This document shows, piece after piece, positions 1 through 9,413 of a stretch of DNA of 64,000 nucleotides (positions within the stretch are counted from its first letter, which is position 1; the number at the start of each line of letters is the position of its first letter). The notes under the pieces are model-generated. The model did no database searches. It worked only from the letters and a program-made list of their open reading frames with translations, and was not told the origin of the DNA. A program made the translations under genes and the position numbers. The stretch spans positions 186,001-250,000 of the forward strand of contig JAJDCY010000010.1 in the NCBI GenBank assembly GCA_029260595.1. Reading direction: 5' to 3'. Source of the stretch: Phycisphaeraceae bacterium (GTDB lineage: Bacteria; Planctomycetota; Phycisphaerae; Phycisphaerales; Phycisphaeraceae).

Positions 1-843
1 GTAAGCTGGCAGCACCGGCGCGAACCGCACGCCCTGCACCAACTGCTCCATAGACTTGACTGACCCAGCACTCGGCGTGCCAACCAGGATCGCCCGTTCG
101 ACATGCTCCGCGCCCGCCCAGGTCACCTGCGGCAATGATCCATCCGCCGGCAGATCCGCGTCCCCGTAGCGCAGGTAGTACCGCGTCAGCAGCCCACCCA
201 TCGAGTGCGCGACGATGTCGAACCGCACGTCGAATCCGGCCACCCCGAACCGTTTCTCGAGTTCGCGCTGCACATACGCCCGTTTCTCGAGGATGAACCG
301 GTGCAGCCGCTGCGCGTTCTCCACATTATCGCGGCGCCAGTCATAGTCGAACTGAAAACACGTGTAATGGTCCGGCCCATAGTCGACCGCTTTGGACGTG
401 CCGAGCAGTTCGTCGCGATACCCACCGACCCCGAGCGTCTTAAGAATGTTGATGTATGCGTTGAGCTTGACCGGCAATCCGAAGAGACTCACCTGCAACC
501 TATCCAGTGCTCCGTCTGGCTCGACCCCATCATCCAGGTCGCGCAACGCCGCGCCCTGACGCATCGGCATCGCGATCAGCCGCGCACCCGCGGCGGTATC
601 CGGGTTCGCATACTCGCCCGCGAACGCCCCCCACACGACCGCGCCGGAGTCAGGATCCACCAGCCTCGAGCCGAGAATCCCCGGGATAACAATCACCGGA
701 TTTCGCCCGATGTGATCGTGCTGGGCGGCCCGGTCATAAATCGCCGCCATCTCGGGACGAGGCGACCACGACGCACACCCGCCGGCCGCAAGCGACACCG
801 TCACAGCCGCTAACACACCGAAAAAACACCGGTCAACTCGCAT
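1..843 (-). CDS. LCAT/PGAP1-like lipase lipoprotein (3' end outside window)
   Basis: I translated this from the minus strand. It starts with ATG at 843-841 and stays open for 281 codons to the window edge, so the C-terminus is missing. The N-terminus is a signal peptide with a lipobox ending at Cys23 (LAAGGC), which predicts an exported lipoprotein. A strand-rich segment follows (VIVIPGILGSRL near residue 52), the usual first motif of lecithin:cholesterol acyltransferase-like and PGAP1-like alpha/beta hydrolases. The nucleophile elbow AHSMGG places the catalytic serine near residue 214. The expected Asp and His lie beyond the edge. Substrate is unknown; such enzymes cleave or transfer lipid esters. 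The gene ends upstream of, and reads away from, the DegT gene start side, with a 32-base gap to that gene's stop codon. Confidence 0.8.
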   Translation of the reverse strand, partial: MRVDRCFFGVLAAVTVSLAAGGCASWSPRPEMAAIYDRAAQHDHIGRNPVIVIPGILGSRLVDPDSGAVVWGAFAGEYANPDTAAGARLIAMPMRQGAALRDLDDGVEPDGALDRLQVSLFGLPVKLNAYINILKTLGVGGYRDELLGTSKAVDYGPDHYTCFQFDYDWRRDNVENAQRLHRFILEKRAYVQRELEKRFGVAGFDVRFDIVAHSMGGLLTRYYLRYGDADLPADGSLPQVTWAGAEHVERAILVGTPSAGSVKSMEQLVQGVRFAPVLPAY

Positions 844-875
844 TAGTTAGATCCTATGCACAGGTGTGTCGCCAC

Positions 876-2021
876 TCACCGAACGGCGTCGATCAATGCC
901 GCCACGACGCGCGACTGCACCTCTCGCGACAGCCCCGGCCAGATCGGCAGGCTCAACACTTCGCGTGCCGCCGTATCCGCCACCGGCAACTCGTACCCCA
1001 ATCCTTCGTAGATCGGTAGTCGGTGCAGCGGGACCGGGTAGTACACCATCGCCTGCACACCCATCTCGCCAAGCCGGGACACGACGCGGTCTCGATCCTG
1101 TCCGACAACGCGGATCGTGTACTGGTGGTAGACGTGTTTGGCATACGTCGCTACTGCCGGAGTCTTGATCGCCGTCACGCCCGCAAGTGCATCGGTGTAG
1201 AAGCCCGCCACCTGTCGGCGCTGCGCATTGCCCTCATCCAGCCGCGGCAGCTTCACCCGCAACACCGCCGCCTGAATCTCATCGAGGCGCGAGTTGTATC
1301 CATGCACCTCAGTCAGGTACCTCTGCTTCGCACCGTGAACACGCAGCACGCGCGCACGCTCCGCGATACCGTCGTCGTCGGTGGCGAGCATCCCGGCGTC
1401 GCCGAATGCGCCCAGATTCTTAGTCGGGAAAAATGAAAACGCCCCCGCATCGCCGAGGGTTCCAAGCGCCCGCCCGTCGTAGCGCCCACCTAGCGCCTGA
1501 GCCGTGTCTTCCAGCACGAACAACCCGCGATCTTTCACCAACGCCAGCAGCGGCCCCATGTCGGCCGCGTGTCCGAACAGGTGTACGGGTATCACACACC
1601 GCGTCCGATCGGTAACGGCGGCCTCAATCAAGCTGACGTCCAGGTTGAAACTCGCAGCGTCGATATCAACGAAGACCGGCGTCGCACCGACTCGGCTGAC
1701 CGCTTCCGCCGTCGCGACAAACGTAAATGGGCTGGTGATTACCTCATCGCCCGGCCCGATGCCCATCGCCCGCAACGCAATCACCAACGCATCCGTCCCG
1801 CTGTTGAGCCCGACCGCGTGTCGCACCCCGAGGTACGCGGCCGCTTCGCGCTCGAAAGCCTCAACCTCCGGTCCCAACACAAACCGCCCGGACCGCACAA
1901 CGCGTCGGATCGCATCCAGAACCTCGCCTTCGATCAATTCGATCTCGGGCGTCAGGTCCAACGGCGGCACTCGGTCCGATTCGCTCACTTGGGTTGACAC
2001 TTTCAATGTTTCAGTCGACAC
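876..2021 (-). CDS. DegT/DnrJ/EryC1/StrS family sugar aminotransferase
   Basis: A 381-residue PLP-dependent aminotransferase of the family that aminates nucleotide-linked keto-sugars for surface polysaccharide or antibiotic sugars. The fold-type I pattern is clear: the cofactor-phosphate region SGTDALVIAL (about 74-83), the PLP-ring aspartate in EDTAQALGG (171-179), and the Schiff-base lysine Lys201 in SFFPTKNLGAFGDAG. The C-terminal domain has the usual YHQYTIRV strand and the YYPVPLH substrate loop. Length is normal. Two glycosyltransferases lie directly upstream on the same strand with short spacers, so the three probably form an envelope-glycan operon. The exact sugar cannot be told from sequence. 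Confidence 0.93.
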   Translation of the reverse strand: MSTETLKVSTQVSESDRVPPLDLTPEIELIEGEVLDAIRRVVRSGRFVLGPEVEAFEREAAAYLGVRHAVGLNSGTDALVIALRAMGIGPGDEVITSPFTFVATAEAVSRVGATPVFVDIDAASFNLDVSLIEAAVTDRTRCVIPVHLFGHAADMGPLLALVKDRGLFVLEDTAQALGGRYDGRALGTLGDAGAFSFFPTKNLGAFGDAGMLATDDDGIAERARVLRVHGAKQRYLTEVHGYNSRLDEIQAAVLRVKLPRLDEGNAQRRQVAGFYTDALAGVTAIKTPAVATYAKHVYHQYTIRVVGQDRDRVVSRLGEMGVQAMVYYPVPLHRLPIYEGLGYELPVADTAAREVLSLPIWPGLSREVQSRVVAALIDAVR

Positions 2022-2076
2022 GTTGCCGCATCATACTCGCCAAGTAAAGATGAAACACCGTCGCGCGTAAGCCGGA

Positions 2077-3411
2077 TCAAGCGCATGGTGGTGTCCTGCT
2101 TGATCCGACGATCTCCTTCAAGAACCCCTCCAGCACACGGGCCTGCGCCAGACGTGAGTAGGGTTCGACCAAGCCCGGATCGATCGCGGGCAACCCACCC
2201 GCGACCTTGCGCCGCATCGCCTCGGACAGCCACTCCGCGATCGCCGCCGGGTCCATCGACGCGAACCCCAAGCCCGCCGACCGGATCAGCTCCGCCGCAA
2301 CGTTCGTATCGCGCGCGACCGCCAGGATCGGCCGCCCCGCCCCGATGTACTCGAACACCTTGCCCGTATACACCCCATCGAACGCCGCCGAGTCCTGCAG
2401 CGCTAGCAACAGCACATCGGCCGACACCTGCTGTCGCAACGCCTCGCTGTAGGCCACCGGCTCGCGGATGCTGACCGTCTCGCCGACGCCGGCGCGGTCG
2501 ACCATACGTTGGATGCTCGGGATATCGTCGCGGACGAACAGCGTCACACGCATCTTCGCCGCATCCGACCCCAGTCGGCCGATCGCTTCAAAGAAAGGAG
2601 TCGGGTCGCAACGCCCACCATAAAACTGACCCGTATAGACAACATGCAGCCGTCCGTCGTCATCAGTGCGATCAGGCGGTGGGTAGTCGGCTCGGTCGAA
2701 CCCGGTTAACACGACCCGCACCGGCTGCGCATGGTTCCGCCGCAAGCCTTGAGCCATCGGTTCGGACACCGTCACGAGCCCCGCCGCCGTCGACAGTGTC
2801 CGCCGCTCCAGCCACCGATCGACAACTCGCCGCCAACCCATGAACGGGTAAAGATGATTCTCTGCCCACGGGTCACGCAGCTCAGCCACCCACGGCACCC
2901 CGATCCGACGCGCCGCCGTCGCCGCCGCCATCAACCCGGACCACGGCCCCCCGCTGGCGTAGATCACGTCCGGCCGCCACCGCTCGCAAACACGCACCGC
3001 CGCCCGCACCGCCGCCCGCCGCCAACCGACAGCCGCGTCAGGGATATTCGTCACGCTTAGATACAACTGACCCGCGCCACGCAGCCACGCCGGCAGCACA
3101 TCGATCGAGTTATTAAACGCCGGCCCCTTGGCCGCACCCTCGTTCGGCGCACCAGAGCTATCCCGCCGCGCTCGACCCGCGGTCAACGACTTGCCTATCG
3201 CATTTACCTGCCACCACGGCGTATAGGTCACCCACTCGGGCGGGACCTCGACCGGCAGAGATCGATCCCCCCGTTCCGAAACCGCACCGTCCGCGGCGAT
3301 CACCCGTAACTCGTTTCCCAACTCGGCCAGGTACTTGGCATTTTTCCCGACGCGAACCGCCCCGACGGTGTTGTTCGGCGGGAAAAAGAAAGACAGATAT
3401 AGAATTCGCAC
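2077..3411 (-). CDS. Glycosyltransferase family 4 protein
   Basis: A 444-residue GT-B fold glycosyltransferase. The N-terminal acceptor domain opens with MRILYLSFFFPPNNTVGAVR, typical of GT4 enzymes that start directly at the first beta strand. The donor-binding half carries VVYTGQFYGG, the DVLLLALQD strand, and the nucleotide-sugar site EYIGAGRPILAV with the Glu of the E-x7-E region. No signal peptide or membrane helix is seen, so it probably works at the cytoplasmic face. It lies between another GT4 gene and the DegT aminotransferase, all on the minus strand, consistent with assembly of an amino-sugar-containing polysaccharide. Donor and acceptor are unknown. Confidence 0.88.
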   Translation of the reverse strand: MRILYLSFFFPPNNTVGAVRVGKNAKYLAELGNELRVIAADGAVSERGDRSLPVEVPPEWVTYTPWWQVNAIGKSLTAGRARRDSSGAPNEGAAKGPAFNNSIDVLPAWLRGAGQLYLSVTNIPDAAVGWRRAAVRAAVRVCERWRPDVIYASGGPWSGLMAAATAARRIGVPWVAELRDPWAENHLYPFMGWRRVVDRWLERRTLSTAAGLVTVSEPMAQGLRRNHAQPVRVVLTGFDRADYPPPDRTDDDGRLHVVYTGQFYGGRCDPTPFFEAIGRLGSDAAKMRVTLFVRDDIPSIQRMVDRAGVGETVSIREPVAYSEALRQQVSADVLLLALQDSAAFDGVYTGKVFEYIGAGRPILAVARDTNVAAELIRSAGLGFASMDPAAIAEWLSEAMRRKVAGGLPAIDPGLVEPYSRLAQARVLEGFLKEIVGSSRTPPCA

Positions 3412-3521
3412 TGCCGCCTCATCCCGTTCAAATAACCGGCTCTCGCTGACCCTCGATAGTAGGCCGCCACACCGCGACGCCCAAACCTCGATCGATCCTT
3501 CCTAACGCGATCGTCAATCGA

Positions 3522-4718
3522 TCATCCCTCCCGCTCCGACACCAGCCGCCGGTAAAGCGACTCCACTTGATCGACGACCCGCACAACCGAAAAACGCTTT
3601 GCCACCATCGCTCGCCCGCGCTGCGACATTTCCAGACTCAAGGATCGATCGATCAGCACCCGCGCCATCGCGTCGCCCATCCGTCTTGCGTCCAGCGGCT
3701 CGATCAACCCCGCGCCATGCTCCGCAATCTCCGGCAAGCCACACTCGCGCGTGATCAACACGGGCACCCCCGCCGCGCACGCTTCCAGCACCGCCATCGG
3801 CATCCCCTCCGACCGCGAAGGCAGCACGAACAGGTCCGCCGCATGCAACACGTCCAGACGCCGTGATCCGACAAGCGAGCCCACGAAACGCACAGCCGAC
3901 TCCACCCCGAGCGAGCGCGCCTGATCTTTCGCCACCCGCCCGTCCTCGCGGTGCTCACGCCCGGCGATGACCAGCACCGCCTTAGGCACCCGCTCACGGA
4001 GCACCGCGAACGCATCGAGCAGGACATCGATTCCCTTCTCCCGCATAACCCACCCCATGAACAGCACCACCGGTGTATCGCCGCCGATCCCCAGCGATTC
4101 GCGCGCCGCCGCCCCGTCCGACTCACTGTCGATCAGCCCGAGATCGACCCCATTCGGGATCACGCACAACTGCTCATCCCGCGCCCCGAGCAGCGCCAGG
4201 TCGTCGCGCTCCTCCGCATTCAGTGCGTGCACCGCCGCCGCGTCGCGGATCACACCTCGCTCGAACAGGCGCACGAAGCCCGCCTTGGCTGCTCGCCGGA
4301 TCCGCAGGCGTTTCCGCATCACCACCCCGTGTGGGCTGAACACATACGGCACGCCGATGCGCCTCGCCCGCCGGCGCGCCGCGACATTGACCAGTGTCAG
4401 CCCGACCGAAAGGTGCAGGACGTCGGCATCGCGCAGCGCATCGTCCATCGCCCCGTTCAAGCCCGGGGCGTAAAACGGTGCGCGGTCCCACAACGCTCGG
4501 TTGTGTGCATACCAAACCCGATACCCATCAAGATCGACCCACCGCCCGCGATCGACGTGCGCATCGATCCGGTGATCGGTCGTCAGCACCGAAACGCGGT
4601 GCCCCCGCGCAACCAACGCTTTACATAAATCCCGCACCACCGACACCGGCCCGGTCGGGAATGACGTTGGGTAATAAAATGGAATCGCATGGACGATATG
4701 GAGCGGCTTGTCATTCAC
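3522..4718 (-). CDS. Glycosyltransferase family 4 protein
   Basis: A GT-B glycosyltransferase. I prefer the GTG start at 4718 because the protein then opens at the first beta strand (NDKPLHIVHAIPFYYP). An upstream ATG at 4793 would add 25 residues rich in Arg, Glu and Cys that do not look like the family. The donor domain shows PVVLFMGWVMREKGIDVLLDAF, a classic GT4 segment, followed by DLFVLPSRSEGMPMAVLEACAAGVPVL, which contains the conserved E-x7-E donor site. FSPHGVVMRKRL is the mid-domain acceptor motif. It is transcribed divergently from the next GT4 gene, so the roughly 100-base spacer should hold both promoters. Confidence 0.88.
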   Translation of the reverse strand: MNDKPLHIVHAIPFYYPTSFPTGPVSVVRDLCKALVARGHRVSVLTTDHRIDAHVDRGRWVDLDGYRVWYAHNRALWDRAPFYAPGLNGAMDDALRDADVLHLSVGLTLVNVAARRRARRIGVPYVFSPHGVVMRKRLRIRRAAKAGFVRLFERGVIRDAAAVHALNAEERDDLALLGARDEQLCVIPNGVDLGLIDSESDGAAARESLGIGGDTPVVLFMGWVMREKGIDVLLDAFAVLRERVPKAVLVIAGREHREDGRVAKDQARSLGVESAVRFVGSLVGSRRLDVLHAADLFVLPSRSEGMPMAVLEACAAGVPVLITRECGLPEIAEHGAGLIEPLDARRMGDAMARVLIDRSLSLEMSQRGRAMVAKRFSVVRVVDQVESLYRRLVSEREG

Positions 4719-4822
4719 ACCGATCTCGCACGACTCGCGGCCTGTCTCGTTCCCCACACGGTGCGACTCACACCGATCCTCTGATCGCCTCATCCCGGTG
4801 TGACAGCGTATAACCTTCGACT

Positions 4823-5977
4823 ATGAAGGTCTTGCATGTCGGCAAATCCTTCCCGCCGGCCGCGGGCGGCATCGAGTCGTTCCTCCGCGACCTGATGCTC
4901 GCCCAGCAAGCCGCCGGTACGCAAGCGGAGGCGATCGTCCACCACCACGAGACCGGCCGACCGACCGTCCAGGAAAACGTCCAGGGCCTCGCCGTTACCC
5001 GCGTCCGCGTCCTGGGCGACCTAGTCCACACCCCGATCAGCCCCACCTTCCCGCGACACCTCGCCGCGACGATCCGTCGTCTCAAGCCCGATGTGCTGCA
5101 CCTGCACATGCCCAACGTCTCGGCGTTCTGGACGCTGCTGCACCCGACGGCGCGGCGCATCCCGGCCGTCGTCCACTGGCACGCCGATGTCCTGCGTTCC
5201 AAACTCGACCGCGGCTTGGCGATGAGCTACTGGGCCTACCGCCCGTTCGAAGGCCGCCTCCTCCGCCACAGCCGAGCGATCATCGCCACCTCCCCACGAT
5301 ACGCCGACTCAAGCCCGACCCTCCAACCGTTCCGCGACAAGCTCCACACCGTCCCGATCGGCATCGACCGCGAACGCTTGGCCGAGCCCGACCCATCCCA
5401 ACACGCCTGGGCTGAATCGACCTGGCCAGGTGACGGCCTGCGGGTCCTGGTGATCGGCCGACTCGCGTACTACAAGGGCCACCGCGTGCTCTTCGAAGCA
5501 GTACAACACTGCGAACGCCCGCTCGCCCTCTGCATCGTCGGCGACGGCCCGCTTAAAGACGCACTGCACGCAGACCTGCGCCAACACACCAACCACGACC
5601 AGATCCTCATGCTCGGCGGGCGCACCGATGAGCAGGTGCGTGCATTGCTTCACACCTGCGATTGCCTCTGCCTGCCCTCGATCGAGCGGACCGAAGCGTT
5701 CGGCGTCGTCCTGCTCGAAGCCATGGGCTACGGCAAACCCACCATCGCAAGCGACGTGCCCGGCTCGGGGATGGGGTGGGTGATCCGCGACGGGCAGACC
5801 GGCTTGCTGGTCCCCCCCAGCGAGCCACGCCGCCTCGCCGATGCCCTGCAAACACTCGCCGCCGACCCGTCCTTGTGCGCACGTCTTGGCGAGCAAGGCC
5901 GATCCGATCTCGCCGCCCGCTTCGACATCCATCGCATCGCCGAACAACTGGAGGCCGTCTATAAGGGCGTTGTTTAA
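4823..5977 (+). CDS. Glycosyltransferase family 4 protein
   Basis: A 384-residue GT4 enzyme. It starts MKVLHVGKSFPPAAGGIESFL, the standard N-terminus with the Gly-rich acceptor loop. HMPNVSAFW and VVHWHADVLRSKL match mannosyl- or galactosyl-transferase-like GT4 enzymes. The donor half has VLVIGRLAYYKGHRVLFEAV and CLPSIERTEAFGVVLLEAMGYGKPTIA with the E-x7-E pair. It runs opposite to the polysaccharide genes at 876-4718 but very likely shares their pathway. TatD begins only 7 bases after the stop codon, so the two are probably co-transcribed. Confidence 0.92.
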   Translation: MKVLHVGKSFPPAAGGIESFLRDLMLAQQAAGTQAEAIVHHHETGRPTVQENVQGLAVTRVRVLGDLVHTPISPTFPRHLAATIRRLKPDVLHLHMPNVSAFWTLLHPTARRIPAVVHWHADVLRSKLDRGLAMSYWAYRPFEGRLLRHSRAIIATSPRYADSSPTLQPFRDKLHTVPIGIDRERLAEPDPSQHAWAESTWPGDGLRVLVIGRLAYYKGHRVLFEAVQHCERPLALCIVGDGPLKDALHADLRQHTNHDQILMLGGRTDEQVRALLHTCDCLCLPSIERTEAFGVVLLEAMGYGKPTIASDVPGSGMGWVIRDGQTGLLVPPSEPRRLADALQTLAADPSLCARLGEQGRSDLAARFDIHRIAEQLEAVYKGVV

Positions 5978-5984
5978 TCACACC

Positions 5985-6764
5985 ATGATCGACACCCACT
6001 GCCACCTGACGTTTCCCGACCTGGCCAGCCAGACCCAAGCTGTCCTCGACCGCGCACGCCAAGACGGCGTCGACCGCGTCATCACCGTCGGCACGACCCC
6101 GGACGACTCCACCGCCGGCGCCGCTCTCGCCGCTGCGCACACTAACATCTACGCGACTGCCGGGCTGCACCCGCACTACGCCGAGCGATGCCCCGATTTA
6201 CACGCGCTCACGACAACATTGCGCGCACTGATCGAAAACCCGCGTGTCGTCGCCTTGGGCGAGATGGGCCTGGACGCCCACTACCCCGACCCGCCGATGC
6301 CCGCCCAACGCCAAGCCTTCCAAACCCAACTCGACCTCGCCGCAACCCTCACCGCCCCGATCATCATCCACAACCGCGAGTGCACAGCCGACACGCTTGC
6401 CATGCTCCGGGACTCCGCGATCCCCGCGAGGCGCTTTGTGTTCCATTGCTTCACGGGTACAGGCGACGAACTCGACGCGATTCTCGACTTTGGAGCCATG
6501 GTCAGCCTCACGGGCGTGGTGACCTTCAAGAACTCCCAGCCGCTCCGCGACGCCTCGACCCGGATCCCACTCGACCGGCTGATGATCGAGACCGATGCCC
6601 CGTACCTCACCCCGGCACCGCACCGCAAGGTCAGGCCGAATGAGCCGCGATTCGTCGCCGATGTCGCCCGTTGCCTGGCCAAGACCCGCGACATGTCCCT
6701 CAAAGATTTCACTCGCGCCGTCGACGCGAACGCCGAGCGCTTCTTCGGGCTCGCCAGCGAGTGA
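5985..6764 (+). CDS. tatD: TatD family metal-dependent hydrolase (nuclease)
   Basis: A 259-residue protein starting at the ATG at 5985 (MIDTHCHLTFPD). The open frame extends further upstream but only inside the preceding gene. The family metal ligands are visible: the HCH pair at residues 4-6, Glu in GEMGLDAHY, His in PIIIHNRE, His in VFHCFTGT, and Asp in ETDAPYLTP. TatD proteins are 3'-5' DNA/RNA exonucleases or deoxyribonucleases of the amidohydrolase fold. Length and motif order are normal. It lies 7 bases downstream of a glycosyltransferase; there is no obvious functional link. Confidence 0.95.
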   Translation: MIDTHCHLTFPDLASQTQAVLDRARQDGVDRVITVGTTPDDSTAGAALAAAHTNIYATAGLHPHYAERCPDLHALTTTLRALIENPRVVALGEMGLDAHYPDPPMPAQRQAFQTQLDLAATLTAPIIIHNRECTADTLAMLRDSAIPARRFVFHCFTGTGDELDAILDFGAMVSLTGVVTFKNSQPLRDASTRIPLDRLMIETDAPYLTPAPHRKVRPNEPRFVADVARCLAKTRDMSLKDFTRAVDANAERFFGLASE

Positions 6765-6884
6765 TCGCCCCGCCCGATTTCGCCACGAAACCCAAGAAAA
6801 ACGCCCCGATCACCCCCATAACGCCCCAAAAACTTGACTTCGGGCCGCCTGTCGGGTCTATTACATATAGAGAGGCCGTAGCCG

Positions 6885-7109
6885 TTGCGTAAACTGTCGG
6901 TGACCACGACGATTGTGACCCTGATCGGGGCTGTGATGGGTGCGGCGGGAGGGTGTGAAAAACCGCTTTTTCCCGCCAACGCGCCCCGGACGCCGTACGA
7001 GCGTTACCAGGTGCTCCGTGGGCAGGCCCGCCGTGATACCGAGCAAAACGCCTTTGGCGTCGAACAGCCGGCCCTGCGTAGCCGACTCCGCCCGCTCCAG
7101 CAGCAGTAG
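6885..7109 (+). CDS. Small lipoprotein, unknown function
   Basis: A 74-residue frame opening with TTG. Residues 1-23 form a signal peptide with a lipobox-like end (GAAGGC), so it is probably lipid-anchored. The rest is short and polar (APRTPYERYQVLRGQ, then a Leu/Arg-rich tail). I recall similar short proteins with a TPYERY-like segment in Phycisphaerae, but the function is unknown. The unusual start codon and small size make the exact start uncertain; the lipobox argues that the frame is real. Confidence 0.5.
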   Translation: MRKLSVTTTIVTLIGAVMGAAGGCEKPLFPANAPRTPYERYQVLRGQARRDTEQNAFGVEQPALRSRLRPLQQQ

Positions 7110-7251
7110 TTTGTGCGCACGATCGCGGCTACCAGCACTGGCGGGGCGGGAAATCGCAAGTTTTTGCCGTTGAACGCCCGATGAAATGGATCGCCGGGGC
7201 CGCGACGCTACAATAACTCATTCCAACCGCCTTCGATGGAAACGGGTGACA

Positions 7252-7923
7252 ATGGGGCTGCCGGATCGTAGAACTTTGACTGTGTGGAGCAGCCTGGTCG
7301 GGGCCATGACCCTTGCCAGCGGTTTGCTGCTGCTGCTCGAGCCCAATCCCACCGCGATCTCCAGCAACATGATGCTCTCATCGGTACGGCCGACCAGTGT
7401 CGACCCGCGTGAGTCCCTGTTCCAATCGCTACCCCCGGCCGACTCAGCCGTCGCTGTGGACCGGACCCCGGCTGTGACGCCGTGGTCGGCGATCGTTGTG
7501 CGCACAAGTGGGACGGCCGCCGGTTCGGCAGAGGATCTGGATCGCCGCCACCGGCAGATGGGTCTTGACGGGCTCGGCCACCACTTTGTGATCAACAACG
7601 GTACGGGCGCTGAGGACGGCCAGATTGAGATCGGTTTCCGCTGGCAGGATCAGAAGCCGGGCGCCCACTCAATCGGCGCGAACAGCGAGTGGCTCAACCG
7701 CCACGCGATCGGTATTTGCCTGATCGGTGATGATGCCCGCCAACCACCGACCGAGCAGCAACTTCACCAGCTCGTCTGGTTGGTGCAACGTCTGCAAGCC
7801 CGGTTGGGCATCCCGGCCGACCGCGTCATGCACGAATCCGAGAGCCTGCAGGACGGGCCCGCGGGCAGGATGTTCCCGACGGCTTGGTTCCGTAAACAGC
7901 TTCTGACCCTGTCGACGCCGTGA
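7252..7923 (+). CDS. N-acetylmuramoyl-L-alanine amidase-fold protein, membrane-anchored, probably without catalytic zinc
   Basis: Start taken at the ATG at 7252, giving 223 residues with an N-terminal hydrophobic segment (VWSSLVGAMTLASGLLLLL), a signal anchor or signal peptide. The C-terminal domain aligns by eye with the Amidase_2/PGRP fold: RHRQMGLDGLGHHFVINNG, PGAHS, and AIGICLIGD are the expected landmarks. Active members have an IHHS/T motif whose histidine binds zinc; here the position reads IVVRTSGT with no histidine. The late H-x-x-x...(C/D)PG motif reads MHESESLQDGPAGRMFP, keeping one His. It may bind peptidoglycan without cleaving it. The fold assignment is firm; activity is doubtful. 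Confidence 0.78.
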   Translation: MGLPDRRTLTVWSSLVGAMTLASGLLLLLEPNPTAISSNMMLSSVRPTSVDPRESLFQSLPPADSAVAVDRTPAVTPWSAIVVRTSGTAAGSAEDLDRRHRQMGLDGLGHHFVINNGTGAEDGQIEIGFRWQDQKPGAHSIGANSEWLNRHAIGICLIGDDARQPPTEQQLHQLVWLVQRLQARLGIPADRVMHESESLQDGPAGRMFPTAWFRKQLLTLSTP

Positions 7924-8261
7924 TGGAGCCCGCGCCGCCCGCGCCCCGGACCCGGGGGGCATCGACGCGAACCGCGCGTAGCCAGACGGCCCGGCTGCGT
8001 GACCAGGTGAGGCCAAAACCATCCACCCCCGAACAACAGTCACCCATCCGCCAGCCACCACCGGCGTACCGATCGCTGTGCCGACCTGGCCACCTGTTGG
8101 ACGGGGTCGGGCGTGCCGCGGCGGTAATCCGGTCAAGGCCCGACAGCAGGCAACCGATTCCTTAAGTAAGATTATGAGGGCAGTTGCTTTAGCGGCAGCG
8201 GCCTAATGGAATAACGTGCTCGCTTCGCCGAGCGCAGGAGTCAACCCGCAACCTACGATCT
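7924..8261. other. Intergenic spacer, no gene recognised
   Basis: A spacer of about 340 bases between the amidase-fold gene and the kinase gene. No convincing reading frame, tRNA or terminator with a T-tract was found. The last 100 bases are less GC-rich and probably hold the kinase promoter, but no hexamer pair with good spacing stands out. Confidence 0.4.
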
Positions 8262-9140
8262 ATGAGCAGGTTGCATCCAGTGGACCAAACAGCGGCAAGG
8301 GCCATTACCAACCTCATGGCCAAAGGAACGCAGATACACGGTTTCGACGTGATAGAAACCCTAGGCCACGGTGCGCGCAGCACGATCTACGCCGTCCGGG
8401 CCAAGGATGGGCAGGTCTTCGCCCTCAAACACGTGATCAAACGCGAGGACGCCGACCAGCGCTTCCTCGATCAGGCGCAGACCGAGCACGATGTCGCCCA
8501 CCAACTCGATCACCCGATCCTGCGCAAGAGCCTGCGATTGATCCGTGGGCGGCGGCTCATACGCACGAACGAGATCGTGGTTCTGATGGAGATGGTCGAC
8601 GGGCACACGCTCGAGCAAGCCAACTTATCGGACACAACACAGATCAGCCGCCTGTGCCAGCAGGTCGCCCTGGGGCTGGGCGCGATGCACGAGGCCGGGT
8701 TCATCCACGCGGACATCAAGCCCAACAATATTTTGGTGACCGACGACGGTCACGCGAAGATCATCGACTTCGGCCAAAGCTGCTCGGCCGGCACCGTCAA
8801 AGAACGGATCCAGGGCACGCCGGATTACATCGCACCCGAGCAGGTGCTTCGGCGCGAGATGACGGCGCAGACGGATGTGTTCAACCTCGGGGCGACGATG
8901 TACTGGCTGCTGACCAACAAGCACGTCCCGACACTGTTCCCCAAGGGCGAGCCCGGCCTGTCCTTCAAAACCGATGACGCCTGTGCACCCCCGCGCGACT
9001 TGAACCCGCAAGTCCCGCCGGCGCTGTCCAGCTTGGTGATGAAATGTATCCAGACCGACCCGACCGACCGGCCCGAGTCGATGGCGCGCATCCACGACTG
9101 GTTGGACATCGCGATCAGCCAGATTCGTCGCGGTGCATAG
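8262..9140 (+). CDS. Serine/threonine protein kinase, soluble
   Basis: A 292-residue Hanks-type kinase. Visible subdomains: glycine loop LGHGARSTIYAV (35-44), the ATP-binding lysine Lys56 in FALKHV, catalytic loop HADIKPNN with Asp151, DFG at 169-171, and APEQ in the activation segment. ATMYWLLTNKHVPTLF and the DPTDRP motif complete the C-lobe. The catalytic residues appear intact. The gene contains only the kinase domain, with no membrane helix or sensor domain, unlike PknB-type receptors. The arginine usually before the catalytic Asp is replaced by Ala (HAD rather than HRD), so it is a non-RD kinase. A second in-frame ATG at 8316 is a possible start. Confidence 0.92.
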   Translation: MSRLHPVDQTAARAITNLMAKGTQIHGFDVIETLGHGARSTIYAVRAKDGQVFALKHVIKREDADQRFLDQAQTEHDVAHQLDHPILRKSLRLIRGRRLIRTNEIVVLMEMVDGHTLEQANLSDTTQISRLCQQVALGLGAMHEAGFIHADIKPNNILVTDDGHAKIIDFGQSCSAGTVKERIQGTPDYIAPEQVLRREMTAQTDVFNLGATMYWLLTNKHVPTLFPKGEPGLSFKTDDACAPPRDLNPQVPPALSSLVMKCIQTDPTDRPESMARIHDWLDIAISQIRRGA

Positions 9141-9413
9141 CGCAGCGGCGTCTGCCGCGACCGAACCGCCGGCGCCGATCGTCGGCCCGACCCAGTGTTC
9201 ATGGCGTATTACGACCCACTGTTGGCGGTTTTTTTGCTACCATTTCGGTATGGTGTTGTCCGGACGCACCGGGTACCAACCAGCCCCAGCCCCGAGGCCC
9301 GCGACCCACTACAGCCGCGCGGGCACCACGAGTGTGACCGAGCGCTTGGGCCCTGCCAGCCCAAGCGGATGAGAGAAATACCCCGGGGTAACGGCCCTTC
9401 GGATAGACGCCCT

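Noticed and set aside
9361-9413. TPP-riboswitch-like TGAGAGAAATACCC
   Set aside because: Only the first conserved segment is approximated; the second thiamine-binding half and the required stems are missing.
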